A stretch of 64,000 nt of DNA from CADEED01 sp964444835 (GTDB lineage: Bacteria; Pseudomonadota; Gammaproteobacteria; Steroidobacterales; Steroidobacteraceae): positions 1 to 64,000 of the forward strand of contig CAYUIT010000008.1 of the NCBI GenBank assembly GCA_964444835.1, in the 5' to 3' direction. The notes below the pieces were generated by a model, which made no database searches, had not been told where the DNA came from, and was given only the letters and a program-made list of their open reading frames with translations. Made by a program: the position numbers and the translations under genes. Shown in pieces: positions 51,017-60,232 of the stretch. Each line of letters begins with the position of its first letter. The stretch's first letter is position 1.

Positions 51017-52450
51017 GTGAGACGAAGCGATCGGCGCTGGCGTGGTCCAGTGGTTGCCGCGGTAGTGGCACTCGCGATGGCGCTCGGCGCCCTGCCCGTC
51101 TGGGCGGAGACGCGCGCGGTGCCCGCCGTCATCGACGATTACGTGCGGCTCGGGCTGCAATCGAACCTGTCGCTGCAGAGTCAATCGCTGGAGATCGAGC
51201 GGGCACAGGCGGCGCTCGATGCCGCGCGCGCGAGCTACTTCCCATCGCTCGAGCTGGCGGCGCGTTACACGCGCGCCGAAGGCGGTCGCAACATTTCGCT
51301 GCCGATTGCCGAGGCCGTGAACCCCGTTTACACGACCTTGAACGAGTTGTTAGCTGCGCAAGGGCAACCCGCGCGTTTTGCGCAGATCGCAAACGAGAGC
51401 TTCAACTTTCTGCGTGAGCGCGAGCAAGACACGCGCGTCAGTCTGCGCCAACCCTTGATCGCGCCGGCCATTCCGGCCGCTGTTCGCGCCCGGCGCAACT
51501 TGTTAGGCGCTTCTGAGTATGCGCGCGAAGCACTCGCACGCCGCCTGAAGCGCGATATCTCCGTGGGCTACCTCGATTGGCTGGCCACGACGAAGGCTGC
51601 GAGTATCGTCGAATCGAGCGTGACGCTGCTGCAAGAGAATCTGCGCGTCAACGAATCGCTGTTTCGCAACGGGAAGATCACTCAAGATCAAGTGCTGCGC
51701 GCTCGTGCGGAGCTGCTCGCCGTCGAGCAGCAATTACGTGACAGTCGCAACGGCGCCGCACAGGCGCAGAGCTATCTCAACTTCCTGCTCAATCGGCCCC
51801 TCGACACACCGCTCGAACCCTCCGAAACGGTGGGGGAACTGATGGTCATCACCGGCGATCTCGCTGGAACGCGTGCCGGCGCGCTCGAGCGTCGGCCGGA
51901 GATCGCGCAGCTCGACAGCGTCACGCGTGCCGCGAGCGAGCAACTGCGGATTGCGCGGGCCGCTCGGTGGCCAACACTCTCACTCGGTGCTGACGCGGGT
52001 GTCGAAGGCGAGCGCTACGAATTCGATGGCGATAGCGATTTCCGCACCGTATCGCTGCTGTTGAACTGGACCTTCTTCGACGGCGGTGCTCGTGCCGCTG
52101 AAGTGCGGCGCGCAGCCGCAGGCTTGCGGCAATCGGAGGTGCAGCAGCAGCTCACGGCGCAGCAAATCCAACTCGAAGTGCAACAAGCACTCGATCGCCT
52201 GACGACGGCAGCAGATTCGCTCGCGACGGCCGAAGCACGCGCAGAGGCCGCGCGCGCCGGCTTCCGCATTGCGAGTCGGAAGCGAGACGAGGGCGTCATC
52301 AATCAAGTGGAGTTCATCGATGCGCGCTCGAGCCTCACGAGTGCCGAGTTGAACCTCAATGTCACACGATTTGCGGTGTTAGCACGGCAAGCTGAGCTCG
52401 CCTATGCCACAGCGGCAGGTCCGCTGCCCCTCGAGGCCGCCGGGAGATAG
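51017..52450 (+). CDS. TolC family outer membrane efflux protein
   Basis: Outer membrane channel of the tripartite pump, about 477 residues. I prefer the GTG at 51017, which gives a classic signal peptide (RRSDRRWRGPVVAAVVALAMALGALPVWA); an ATG at 50957 would add 20 odd residues and read through a palindromic promoter candidate. The mature part has the two OEP repeats with long heptad-like helices: QSQSLEIERAQAALDAARASYFPSLELAARY near residue 55 and TRAASEQLRIARAARWPTLSLGADAGVEG near 300. It is translated just before the adaptor gene (2-base gap). Confidence 0.85.
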   Translation: MRRSDRRWRGPVVAAVVALAMALGALPVWAETRAVPAVIDDYVRLGLQSNLSLQSQSLEIERAQAALDAARASYFPSLELAARYTRAEGGRNISLPIAEAVNPVYTTLNELLAAQGQPARFAQIANESFNFLREREQDTRVSLRQPLIAPAIPAAVRARRNLLGASEYAREALARRLKRDISVGYLDWLATTKAASIVESSVTLLQENLRVNESLFRNGKITQDQVLRARAELLAVEQQLRDSRNGAAQAQSYLNFLLNRPLDTPLEPSETVGELMVITGDLAGTRAGALERRPEIAQLDSVTRAASEQLRIARAARWPTLSLGADAGVEGERYEFDGDSDFRTVSLLLNWTFFDGGARAAEVRRAAAGLRQSEVQQQLTAQQIQLEVQQALDRLTTAADSLATAEARAEAARAGFRIASRKRDEGVINQVEFIDARSSLTSAELNLNVTRFAVLARQAELAYATAAGPLPLEAAGR

Positions 52451-52452
52451 TC

Positions 52453-53586
52453 ATGACTCACACGATCGCCACCCAATCTCACGTCACTCGCCGTTTTCGA
52501 CGCCTTGGCCAAGGAGCCATGGTCGCGCTCGCGCTACTTGCAGCCGCCTGCACGGAGATGGCCCCGACTCCGGCTGAGCCGCCGGCGACGCCCGTGCGCG
52601 CTGCGGCAGCTACTTCGGGCCCCGCTGCGCCCGCCATTGCGACCAACGGCCTCGTGATCACGAAGGACGAGATGCGCTTGTCGTTCAAGGTTGGCGGTGT
52701 CATTCGCAAGATCAACGTGACAGAGGGCGACCTGATTCGCCGCGGCCAACGCTTGGCGGAAATTGAGCTCACCGAAGTGAACTCACAAGTCGATCAAGCG
52801 CGCCAGTTAGCCGAGAAGGCTCGCCGTGATTTGCAGCGCGGTGAGAATCTCTATCAAGACCAGGTGATCAGCCTCGAGCAGTTGCAAGATCTGCGCACGC
52901 AAGCGGCGCTCGCGAATGCGCAGCTCGACTCAGCGCGCTTCAATCTTGGCTACTCCGTCATCACGGCCCCGCGCGATGGCGTTGTGCTGCGCAAGCTCGC
53001 GGAAGAGCGTGAGCTGGTCCCCGCAGGCCAACCCGTGCTCGTGGTCGGTGCGAAAGACCGTGGTTTCATCGTACGCGCCGGTCTCGCCGACCGCGAGATC
53101 GTGCAGCTAAAGCTCGGCGATATGGCCGAAATCCGCCTCGACGCATTTCCGGGCAAAGTGTTTCGCGGCAGCGTTTCCGAAGTGGGCGGTGCAGCCGACG
53201 AGCGTAACGGGCTTTTCATGGTGGAGCTGCGTTTTGCAGACCCGCCGCCGAATCTCATCAGTGGCTTAGTCGCCAAGCTGCGAGTGCAGCCCACAGCAAG
53301 CGAAATGCTGACGTATGTGCCGATCGCGAGTGTCGTCGAGGCCGACGGCAATCGCGCGAGTGTGTTCGTCGTCGATGGCAATCATGCGCGGCAACGTGAG
53401 GTGGAGGTGGCGTTCATCGCTCCGGACTCGGTGGCGCTGCGCAGTGGCATCAATCCGGGCGAGCGCGTAGTCACGGATGGCGCCTTGTACCTCGAAAACG
53501 ATGAGCGCATCGAGCTGGTTCAAGACAGTACGGCCACCGTTGGCAGCGTGGATCGGCCGCAGACGGCACGCCCCAGCCGCAGCTAA
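52453..53586 (+). CDS. RND efflux periplasmic adaptor (membrane fusion) lipoprotein
   Basis: A 377-residue adaptor. Lipobox LAAAC near residue 34 (signal MVALALLAAAC), then biotinyl-lipoyl-like strands (LSFKVGGVIRKINVTEGDLIRRGQRLAEIE near 76), a helical hairpin (VDQARQLAEKARRDLQRGENLYQDQVISLEQLQDL), a beta-barrel (DGVVLRKLAEERELVPAGQPVLVVG) and a membrane-proximal domain. It links the RND pump to the TolC channel. It follows the TolC gene by 2 bases and the pump gene follows after 15. Confidence 0.92.
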   Translation: MTHTIATQSHVTRRFRRLGQGAMVALALLAAACTEMAPTPAEPPATPVRAAAATSGPAAPAIATNGLVITKDEMRLSFKVGGVIRKINVTEGDLIRRGQRLAEIELTEVNSQVDQARQLAEKARRDLQRGENLYQDQVISLEQLQDLRTQAALANAQLDSARFNLGYSVITAPRDGVVLRKLAEERELVPAGQPVLVVGAKDRGFIVRAGLADREIVQLKLGDMAEIRLDAFPGKVFRGSVSEVGGAADERNGLFMVELRFADPPPNLISGLVAKLRVQPTASEMLTYVPIASVVEADGNRASVFVVDGNHARQREVEVAFIAPDSVALRSGINPGERVVTDGALYLENDERIELVQDSTATVGSVDRPQTARPSRS

Positions 53587-53601
53587 CAACCGAGCGACGT
53601 C

Positions 53602-56600
53602 ATGTCTATCCTGGAGTTTCCGGTCAAGCGCTATCAGTTCACACTGATCGCCTTCTTGTGCCTCGTCGCCGTCGGCTGGTACTCGTTCACAAACTTGGCG
53701 CGCGAGGAAGACCCTTATTTCAAATTACCGGCGTTCTTCGTCACGGCTATCTATCCGGGTGCCGATCCCAAGGATCTCGAGCGGCTTGTTACGAAACCGA
53801 TCGAGGACAAAATTGCCGAACTCGACGATCTCAAGGAGCTCGAAACCACGATCCGCGACGGCGTGTCGTTCACGGCAATCGAGTTCGAAGCCTGGACCGA
53901 CGCCGACAAAAAGTTCGATGAGGTAACCCGCGAAATCAACTCGCTTCGGCCGACCTTGCCAAGCGAGTTGGCACGGCTCGAAGTGCGCAAGTTCTCGCCT
54001 TCGCTCGTCAATACGATGCAGTTTGCGCTGGTGTCTGAGGACGCGCCTTATAAGGAACTCGAAGACTACGCACGCGCGCTGAAGGACACTCTCAAAGGAG
54101 TGGAAGGCATTCGGACTGCAGAAACTTGGGCCTACCCCGCGCGCGAGTTGCGCGTCGAAGTGGACCTCAAGCGGATGGCCGAACTGCGCTTGAGCCCGGC
54201 GCAAGTGATCCAGGCAATTCAAAGCGAGAATGCGAACATCCCGGCCGGCATTCTCGATCTCGGGCCGCGCAGCTTCAGCCTCAAGACGTCCGGCTACTAC
54301 GAATCGCTCGACCAAGTGCGCGATACCGTCATCGCCGCACTCGAAGGACGCGTCGTTCGCCTGAGCGATGTCGCAGATGTGCGCTGGGAGAACTCCGCGC
54401 AGTACTACCTAGGTCGCTTTTCTGGCAAGCGCGCCGTGTTCGTCACGGCAAATCAGAAAGACGGTTACAACATCCTCGATGTGCGTGAACGCATCGTCGC
54501 CGAAACCCAGAAGTTCAGCGGCCGTCTACCGAAGCGCATACAACTCGAGATGGGGTTCGATCAGTCGCAGAACGTGCAATCGCGACTGTCGCGCCTGTAC
54601 ACCGACTTCGTGATCGCCATTGCACTCGTGATGCTCACGCTTCTGCCGTTGGGTTGGCGCGCAGCAGGAATCGTCATGATCGCGATTCCACTGTCCCTTG
54701 CGTTTGGCCTGATGTGCCTCTACCTACTCGATTACTCTTTGAATCAGCTATCGATCGCGGGCTTCGTTGTTGCACTCGGTCTGCTCGTTGACGATTCGAT
54801 CGTCGTCGTCGAAAACATCGCGCGGCATTTGCGCATGGGCTACACACGCGCCCAGGCAGCGCTTGCCGGCACCAAGCAGATCGCCGTCGCCATCGTCGGC
54901 TGCACCGCGGCACTGATTTTCGCGTTCTTGCCGCTGATCGCGTTGCCTGGAATCTCCGGGAAGTTCATCCGCGTACTGCCGCTGGCCGTCGTCGCGTCGA
55001 TCATTGGCTCGCTGATCGTGGCACTCTTCATCATTCCGTTCCTGGCGAGCCGCTTGCTGCATGAAAAGGACGATCCAGAAGGGAATCGATTCCTGCAGCG
55101 CGTGATGGGCGCCATCCAGCGCTACTACCAACCAGCATTGCATTACTGTCTCGCACGACCGAAGGCCACTGTCGTGGTCGCGCTCGGCGGTTCACTACTG
55201 TTGTCGGCAGCACTCGTACCGATCGTCGGATCGAGCTTGTTTCCAAAGGCGGACACGCCACAGTTTCTGATTGAGGTGGAAGCGCCGAACGGCACGAGTG
55301 TGGCCGAGACGGATCGCGCGGTGCGCTTCGTCGAAGCGCAGCTACGAGAAATGCCCGAGGTGAAAAGCTGGTTCGCCAATGTCGGCCACGGCAACCCCCA
55401 GATCTACTACAACCACATCACGCGCAATGAATCGCCGGATTTCGGCGAGGTGTTCGTGCAGTTGCATGAGTACGATACGCGGCGCACACCAGCGCGTTTA
55501 CAAGAGCTGCGCCATAAGCTCGACCGATATCCGAATGCGCGCATCAGCGTGAAGGAATTCCAGAACGGTCCGCCGATTTCGGCGCCGATCTCCGTACGCG
55601 TGATCGGCGAAGATCTCGCCGTCATCGATCGGCTAGCCGGCGAAGTCGAGCAGCTATTGTTAGGTATCGATGGCACGCGCGACGTCGATAATCCGTTGCG
55701 CACGCCGCGGACGAATCTGCGTCTCGATGTCGACACACAGAAAGCGAGCCAGCTTGGCGTGCCGACGGTAGAGTTCGATCGCGCCGTGCGGCTATCGGTG
55801 GCGGGCATCCCCGTCGGCACATTCAAAGATACGACGGGAGAGCAATACGACATCGTCGTCAGAACGCCGATCGGCGTGCGCGCCGACTTGGACGCGCTGT
55901 CGGAGGTGCGGGTCCCGACCGTTACGGGCGCCAGCTTGCCGCTGTCGCAACTCGCAACGTTGCGCTTCGAGGAAGCGCCCACGCTGATTCAGCGTATCGA
56001 TCGCCAGCGCGCCGCCACGATCGATGCGAACGTACAACCTGGCTTCAACACGGCGAAGCTCACGGCACAAGTCATCGATAAGCTCGACGCGATGGATTGG
56101 CCGCGCGGCTATCGCTACGACTTGGGCGGCGACGCGCGCGCCAGTAGTGAATCGTTTGCGGGCATCGGCATCGCGATCATGATCGCGCTGTTTGGTATCT
56201 TCGCGGTGCTCGTGCTCGAATTCGGCAATTACAAGTCGACACTCATCGTGTTGACGGTCGTGCCACTCGGTGTGTTGGGCGGCATCCTAATGCTGTTCGT
56301 GACCGGCAACGACATCTCATTCGTAGCGGCCATCGGCTTCGTGGCATTGATCGGTATCGAGATCAAGAACTCGATCTTGTTAGTCGACTTCACCAATCAG
56401 TTGCGCGAGCAAGGCACGCCGCTCGATGAGGCGATTGAACGCGCGGGTGAAACACGCTTTCTGCCCATTCTGCTCACCTCGGCGACCGCGATCGGTGGCT
56501 TGCTGCCGCTTGCGATCCAAAACATCGGGCTGTACTCGCCGATGGCGTGGGTCATCATCGGAGGGCTCATTACATCGACGCTGTTGGCTCGCCTCGTAAC

Positions 56601-56691
56601 GCCCGTCGTGTACAAGCTGCTCCCGCCACCGGTCGAGGAGCCGCGCCGCGCGCTCGTCGATCCGCAGGCACCTTCGGCTGCCTTGTTGTAA
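53602..56691 (+). CDS. RND multidrug efflux pump
   Basis: A 1029-residue inner membrane transporter of the HAE1 class with twelve transmembrane helices and two large periplasmic loops. The proton-relay residues are present: the Asp pair in GLVVDDSIVVVENIARH-like sequence at about residue 390-400 and the Lys of GIEIKNSILLVDF near 918. The N-terminus EFPVKRYQFTLIAFLCLVAVG is the first helix. Last gene of the operon; drug or bile-salt-like export is expected. Substrate unknown. Confidence 0.95.
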   Translation: MSILEFPVKRYQFTLIAFLCLVAVGWYSFTNLAREEDPYFKLPAFFVTAIYPGADPKDLERLVTKPIEDKIAELDDLKELETTIRDGVSFTAIEFEAWTDADKKFDEVTREINSLRPTLPSELARLEVRKFSPSLVNTMQFALVSEDAPYKELEDYARALKDTLKGVEGIRTAETWAYPARELRVEVDLKRMAELRLSPAQVIQAIQSENANIPAGILDLGPRSFSLKTSGYYESLDQVRDTVIAALEGRVVRLSDVADVRWENSAQYYLGRFSGKRAVFVTANQKDGYNILDVRERIVAETQKFSGRLPKRIQLEMGFDQSQNVQSRLSRLYTDFVIAIALVMLTLLPLGWRAAGIVMIAIPLSLAFGLMCLYLLDYSLNQLSIAGFVVALGLLVDDSIVVVENIARHLRMGYTRAQAALAGTKQIAVAIVGCTAALIFAFLPLIALPGISGKFIRVLPLAVVASIIGSLIVALFIIPFLASRLLHEKDDPEGNRFLQRVMGAIQRYYQPALHYCLARPKATVVVALGGSLLLSAALVPIVGSSLFPKADTPQFLIEVEAPNGTSVAETDRAVRFVEAQLREMPEVKSWFANVGHGNPQIYYNHITRNESPDFGEVFVQLHEYDTRRTPARLQELRHKLDRYPNARISVKEFQNGPPISAPISVRVIGEDLAVIDRLAGEVEQLLLGIDGTRDVDNPLRTPRTNLRLDVDTQKASQLGVPTVEFDRAVRLSVAGIPVGTFKDTTGEQYDIVVRTPIGVRADLDALSEVRVPTVTGASLPLSQLATLRFEEAPTLIQRIDRQRAATIDANVQPGFNTAKLTAQVIDKLDAMDWPRGYRYDLGGDARASSESFAGIGIAIMIALFGIFAVLVLEFGNYKSTLIVLTVVPLGVLGGILMLFVTGNDISFVAAIGFVALIGIEIKNSILLVDFTNQLREQGTPLDEAIERAGETRFLPILLTSATAIGGLLPLAIQNIGLYSPMAWVIIGGLITSTLLARLVTPVVYKLLPPPVEEPRRALVDPQAPSAALL

Positions 56692-56825
56692 ACAGAATCC
56701 TGCGCAAATGTGTCGAAGCGCTTTACGAAGCGGCAGTTGACAAATGCTGCCCCGCACGTAAGCCACTGATCGCTATAGCTTTGTGCGAGTCGGCACCCGG
56801 CTTGCAGCACTCTATGCAGCTAGGG

Positions 56826-56853
56826 TTGAGCTCTCAGCACTCTTATATATAGA
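56826..56853 (+). promoter_or_regulatory. Candidate promoter upstream of the hydroxyacid dehydrogenase
   Basis: TTGAGC (56826-56831) and TATAGA (56848-56853) with 16 bases between, in an AT-rich TATATATAGATA run. The rest of 56692-56938 shows a direct repeat CAGCACTCT (twice) and TTGACA at 56737-56742 without a matching -10. I see no gene in this 247-base gap. Confidence 0.4.
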
Positions 56854-56877
56854 TACAGCTCGGGGAAGGAAGTCGGG

Positions 56878-56904
56878 GGCCGGCGGTCGTCAAGACCGCC
56901 GGCC
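56878..56904 (+). terminator. Strong GC hairpin between the RND operon and the dehydrogenase gene
   Basis: An 11-bp perfect stem (GGCCGGCGGTC / GACCGCCGGCC) around the loop GTCAA, followed by TTCGCATTT. The T-tract is poor. It lies 187 bases after the pump stop and about 18 bases after the expected start site of the promoter at 56826, so it could end readthrough from the pump or attenuate the next gene. Confidence 0.5.
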
Positions 56905-56947
56905 TTCGCATTTGCGGGATCGCACGGCGCTCGGGACAATGGGGCGC

Positions 56948-57937
56948 ATGCCCGCCGCCGCCACGTTTCTCGACTACGCCACCGTCAGCTTCAACGGGGA
57001 TCTCGATCTCACCGCACTGCAACGCGCGCTGCCTGGAATTACGCTGCACGCCACTTCCACCGAAGCTGAGATCGGACCCCGAATCGCCGCTGTCGAAGTC
57101 CTGCTCACTAACAAATTGCAGATCACTCGCGCGCGTATTGAGTCCGCCCCTAAACTCAAGCTCATCGCATTAACGGCGACGGGCACTAACAACGTTGATC
57201 TCGAAGCCGCACGCGCGCGCGGTGTTGCTGTATGCAACATTCGCGACTACTGCACAGCTTCGGTCGCGCAGCATTGCCTCGGTGTGCTGCTGTTGCTCAC
57301 TCACCGCCTCCGCGAGTACGGCGGTGCTGCGATTGATGGAACCTGGGCGCGCAGCCCGCAATTCACCGTCCTCGATCACCCGATTCGCGAACTCGCCGGT
57401 AGGACGCTCGGCATTGTCGGTTACGGCGCCCTGGGCCGTGGCTTTGCGCGCGCGGCTGCTGCGGCGCTGGGCATGCGTATCGCCGTGGCGATTCGTCCTG
57501 GCACATCGGCCGCCTCGGGCGGCAGCGCTGAATCTGATGTCCAGCGCATTCCTCTCGATGAGTTGTTAGCCACGTCGGATGTCGTTTCGCTACACTGCCC
57601 ACTCACGCCTGCCACTACGGGACTGATCGGCACGCGCGAATTGCATCTGATGAAACGCGATGCGCTATTGATCAATACGGCTCGCGGAGCGCTGATCGAC
57701 ATTGCAGCACTGGCAACAGCGCTGCGCGAGCGCCGCATCGGCGGTGCCGCGATCGATGTGCTGCCACAGGAACCTCCTGTCAACGGCAGCCCGCTGTTCG
57801 CACCGGATCTTCCGAACCTGATCGTGACGCCTCACATTGCCTGGGCTGCGCGAGAAGCGCGACAACGGGCGCTCGACGAGTTGGCCGCCAACGTCGTCGA
57901 CTTCTACGCGGGTGGACGGCGCGGGCGCGTCGTCTAG
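56948..57937 (+). CDS. D-2-hydroxyacid dehydrogenase
   Basis: NAD-dependent dehydrogenase of the D-isomer-specific family (phosphoglycerate/glycerate dehydrogenase-like), 329 residues. The nucleotide loop is GRTLGIVGYGALGRGFARAAAALG near residue 148, catalytic Arg in NTARGALIDIAALATAL near 240, Glu in LPQEPPVNGSPLF near 268 and His in VTPHIAWAAREARQRAL near 296. Residues NVDLEAARARGVAVCNIRDYCTASVAQH near 80 are also typical. An ATG three codons upstream (56939) is the alternative. Probably a hydroxypyruvate/glyoxylate reductase; the substrate is not settled. Convergent with the Nudix gene, 4-base overlap. Confidence 0.9.
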   Translation: MPAAATFLDYATVSFNGDLDLTALQRALPGITLHATSTEAEIGPRIAAVEVLLTNKLQITRARIESAPKLKLIALTATGTNNVDLEAARARGVAVCNIRDYCTASVAQHCLGVLLLLTHRLREYGGAAIDGTWARSPQFTVLDHPIRELAGRTLGIVGYGALGRGFARAAAAALGMRIAVAIRPGTSAASGGSAESDVQRIPLDELLATSDVVSLHCPLTPATTGLIGTRELHLMKRDALLINTARGALIDIAALATALRERRIGGAAIDVLPQEPPVNGSPLFAPDLPNLIVTPHIAWAAREARQRALDELAANVVDFYAGGRRGRVV

Positions 57938-58401
57938 AGCGGCGGGAGCTTTTTCTCCGCCCAATCCAGCACGGGAGCGAGCCGCGCCGATACCAGTTCG
58001 CGCGCCTCGCTGAAGCTCGCCCAGCGCCCTTCGTGATGCTCGGGGCGACCGATATCCGGGTTCACGGGCAACACGATCTCGGCTGTTTGCGTCGAGGCCA
58101 GGAAATAACGCGCCACCTTGTTAGCACGATACGGGCCCGTATCGATCGATTCGTCACCCCATTGGAACTCGAGGTCGCTCAGGTTGGCCTCCTCGCGCGC
58201 CTCGCGGATTGCTGCAACATGCGCATCTTCGCCGGCTTCGACTAGACCTTTGGGAAAGTCCCAATGGGTATACGCGCGAAGCAGCAATAGCTGCCACTCG
58301 CCTTCTACTGGCCTAACGACTACCACCCCTGCCGAGAGTATCGGCGGGCGTGAAACACGCGACGCTCGCTTGGGCTTCGGAGCCGAGTCAGCTTCGTTCA
58401 C
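57934..58401 (-). CDS. NUDIX hydrolase
   Basis: A 155-residue nucleotide-diphosphate hydrolase with the complete Nudix box, GLVEAGEDAHVAAIREAREEANL (residues about 53-75; catalytic REAxEE). The region SAGVVVVRPVEGEWQLLLLRAYTHWDFPKG precedes it. Close to diadenosine-tetraphosphate hydrolase-type Nudix proteins, which remove damaged or alarmone nucleotides. Its ATG overlaps the YciI stop by 4 bases in the DUF192-YciI-Nudix unit. Confidence 0.9.
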   Translation of the reverse strand: MNEADSAPKPKRASRVSRPPILSAGVVVVRPVEGEWQLLLLRAYTHWDFPKGLVEAGEDAHVAAIREAREEANLSDLEFQWGDESIDTGPYRANKVARYFLASTQTAEIVLPVNPDIGRPEHHEGRWASFSEARELVSARLAPVLDWAEKKLPPL

Positions 58402-58742
58402 CAGATCTTCCCGCCCATGTAGTGCCCCGCGGCCGGCAGAAAGCGCTCGTACGTAACCGATGCAAACGCGCCTGCCTTGAAGAGCGGATCGCCTTCGACA
58501 ATCGAGCGAGCACGGTCGAGGTCGGTCGTTTTCAGCACGTACAGACTCCCTTGCCCGACTTTGCCACTCGCGTCATAGAGCGGCCCCGCAAGGTTGATGT
58601 CGGCCAGAACCGTGTCGATGTACTGCAAGTGCGCCTGCATCGCAGCGGCGCGAATCCGCGGCGCATCGGGCCCATCGATACAACGGACCGCGATGCCTGT
58701 TCCCGGAAAGCGGCTCTGGACCGCAGCGACAGCCTCATTCAT
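58398..58742 (-). CDS. YciI-like protein
   Basis: A 114-residue protein of the YciI (DGPH domain) family: the start MNEAVAAVQSRFPGTGIAVRCIDGPDAPRIRAAAMQAHLQYID includes the family's DGPDA region with Asp and His, and the C-terminus VLKTTDLDRARSIVEGDPLFKAGAFASVTYERF matches the typical tail. Its ATG lies 8 bases inside the end of the DUF192 gene, so it is translationally coupled. A longer in-frame start at 58781 is less likely. Function unknown, possibly an enzyme-like dimer. Confidence 0.85.
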   Translation of the reverse strand: MNEAVAAVQSRFPGTGIAVRCIDGPDAPRIRAAAMQAHLQYIDTVLADINLAGPLYDASGKVGQGSLYVLKTTDLDRARSIVEGDPLFKAGAFASVTYERFLPAAGHYMGGKIW

Positions 58743-59085
58743 GGGGTACGAAAGATAGCCGCACTCCGGGCTCGATACCAAAGTTTTTGCACGCGCCAGC
58801 GGCTAACTCCCACGCCGCGGCTGCTCCGCGGCAGGCTGCTGCACCGAAAGGTGGCACGTGAGCCGCAACCCGCAGAACCTTGCCCGTGGAATCGACGAAA
58901 GCGACATCGATCGCATAGAACATTCCGAACATGTGTATCGAGCTGCAGGGAGCGATCAGCAAGGCTTCGTCGTGAGCGAGTCGTTTACGAAACAGCAAGC
59001 CGCGCGCGCGCTCTAGAAAGCTCTCGCATTGACGTGCACGAAGGGTCGCTTGACCCGAATCGCGAATGAGTTTCCCGACTCGCAT
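58735..59085 (-). CDS. DUF192 family protein
   Basis: A 116-residue protein of the DUF192 family: LRARQCESFLERARGLLFRKRLAHDEALLIAPCSSIHMFGMFYAIDVAFVDSTGKVLRV (residues about 15-73, quoted by position) and GAAAAWELAAGACKNFGIEPG near 90. Family members are usually exported; here no signal peptide is visible from ATG 59085, and the longer frame to 59238 does not supply one. TACGAT, a possible -10 box, ends 6 bases before this ATG, pointing to a leaderless transcript. First gene of DUF192-YciI-Nudix. Confidence 0.8.
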   Translation of the reverse strand: MRVGKLIRDSGQATLRARQCESFLERARGLLFRKRLAHDEALLIAPCSSIHMFGMFYAIDVAFVDSTGKVLRVAAHVPPFGAAACRGAAAAWELAAGACKNFGIEPGVRLSFVPHE

Positions 59086-59164
59086 GCGGATATCGTATGC
59101 GATTGCGCGTTCACTGCCAGGTTGAAGTTTCCGCGCTACAACCGTAGCTTTCGCACTTGCCACT

Positions 59165-60214
59165 ATGTCAGACACGCGAGGAATCAACCGCCTTGAGTTG
59201 TCGCAGCTGCGTCCTGGGATGCCGGTCGCAGCGCTCATTCACGCGTGCGGTTCGAAGTGGAAGCCGCCCGGGCGACGCGCAGCCGGCTTTGTGTACGGCC
59301 CCGACCTCGGTGCACCGTTTGCGGTGCATGTTACGGTAGACGAGAAAATCGGCGCGATCAGTTTTCTGCGCGATTTTCCCAGCAAGTATCTCATCGAATC
59401 GGTGCACGTCGGCATGCCGCAAGACGCGGCCCTTGCAGCACGACCAACGCTGCAGCGCACACCGCGAGAGGTGGAGGGCGGCATCGCGCATCACTTCGAA
59501 TCGCTGAGCGACTCGCTCGAGCTCCGAGTGGCATTTCGCAATGGCCAAGTGCTGGCCATAGAGCTGAGCGATCCGCTCGCAAAGTATCCCGATCCCAAGG
59601 CATATCAGGCTGCGCCGCCGGGTCGTTATCCCGAGCCTGTGGAGCCGGCTGGTGCGCCATTCGCAGACCCCAATCTCAAGCTCTGGGCGCTCGCAGCCCT
59701 CGTTGCCGACGGCCACGTCGATCTCGGCGATCCCGAAGAGCTCGCTATGCACGTGCTCGCGAGGTATGTCGACCTTGAGCACGAAGGCTACGAGCCGATT
59801 GCGGCCGTGCGCGACTACCTCGTACGCTATCCTCTCTCGCCCGAGTTGTTAGCCAAGGTTGAAGCCATCGGCGGGGATGCCGCAAGCGACGTCTACCGCT
59901 GCATTTGGTACCACTGGGGCGGCGAGGAAGATCTGTTCGACGTAAGGAGCCTCGACGGCATCGCCGCTTGCGTGAACCTGCGGCGCCTGAGCCTCGACAT
60001 GATGGTCGCCCAGAAACTCGATCTGCAGCCCCTCGCGGGCTTACCGCGATTGGAAGATATTGAGCTGTCGCTCGAACGCGATAAGCACACGCCGCTCAAG
60101 GTACTGCTATCGCTGCCATCTCTGCGAAGCATTACTACGCACGACGACCCGCGCAACGATGCAGCGCTAGTCGCCGAACTCAAGCTCAAGGCGGTGCGAG
60201 TCAAACTCCTTTGA
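59165..60214 (+). CDS. Hypothetical protein with LRR-like C-terminus
   Basis: A 349-residue cytoplasmic protein I do not recognise. The N-terminal half (ELSQLRPGMPVAALIHACGSKWKPP, about 10-35) is beta-rich. Residues about 195-240 are helical and the C-terminal about 90 residues carry leucine-rich-like repeats (CVNLRRLSLDMMVAQKLDLQPLAGLPRLEDIELSLERD). Such mosaics are seen in contact-dependent toxin immunity loci, and the two genes next to it are immunity-like. It could equally be an unrelated regulator. Confidence 0.55.
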   Translation: MSDTRGINRLELSQLRPGMPVAALIHACGSKWKPPGRRAAGFVYGPDLGAPFAVHVTVDEKIGAISFLRDFPSKYLIESVHVGMPQDAALAARPTLQRTPREVEGGIAHHFESLSDSLELRVAFRNGQVLAIELSDPLAKYPDPKAYQAAPPGRYPEPVEPAGAPFADPNLKLWALAALVADGHVDLGDPEELAMHVLARYVDLEHEGYEPIAAVRDYLVRYPLSPELLAKVEAIGGDAASDVYRCIWYHWGGEEDLFDVRSLDGIAACVNLRRLSLDMMVAQKLDLQPLAGLPRLEDIELSLERDKHTPLKVLLSLPSLRSITTHDDPRNDAALVAELKLKAVRVKLL

Positions 60215-60232
60215 CGCGGACCGACTCACGGC

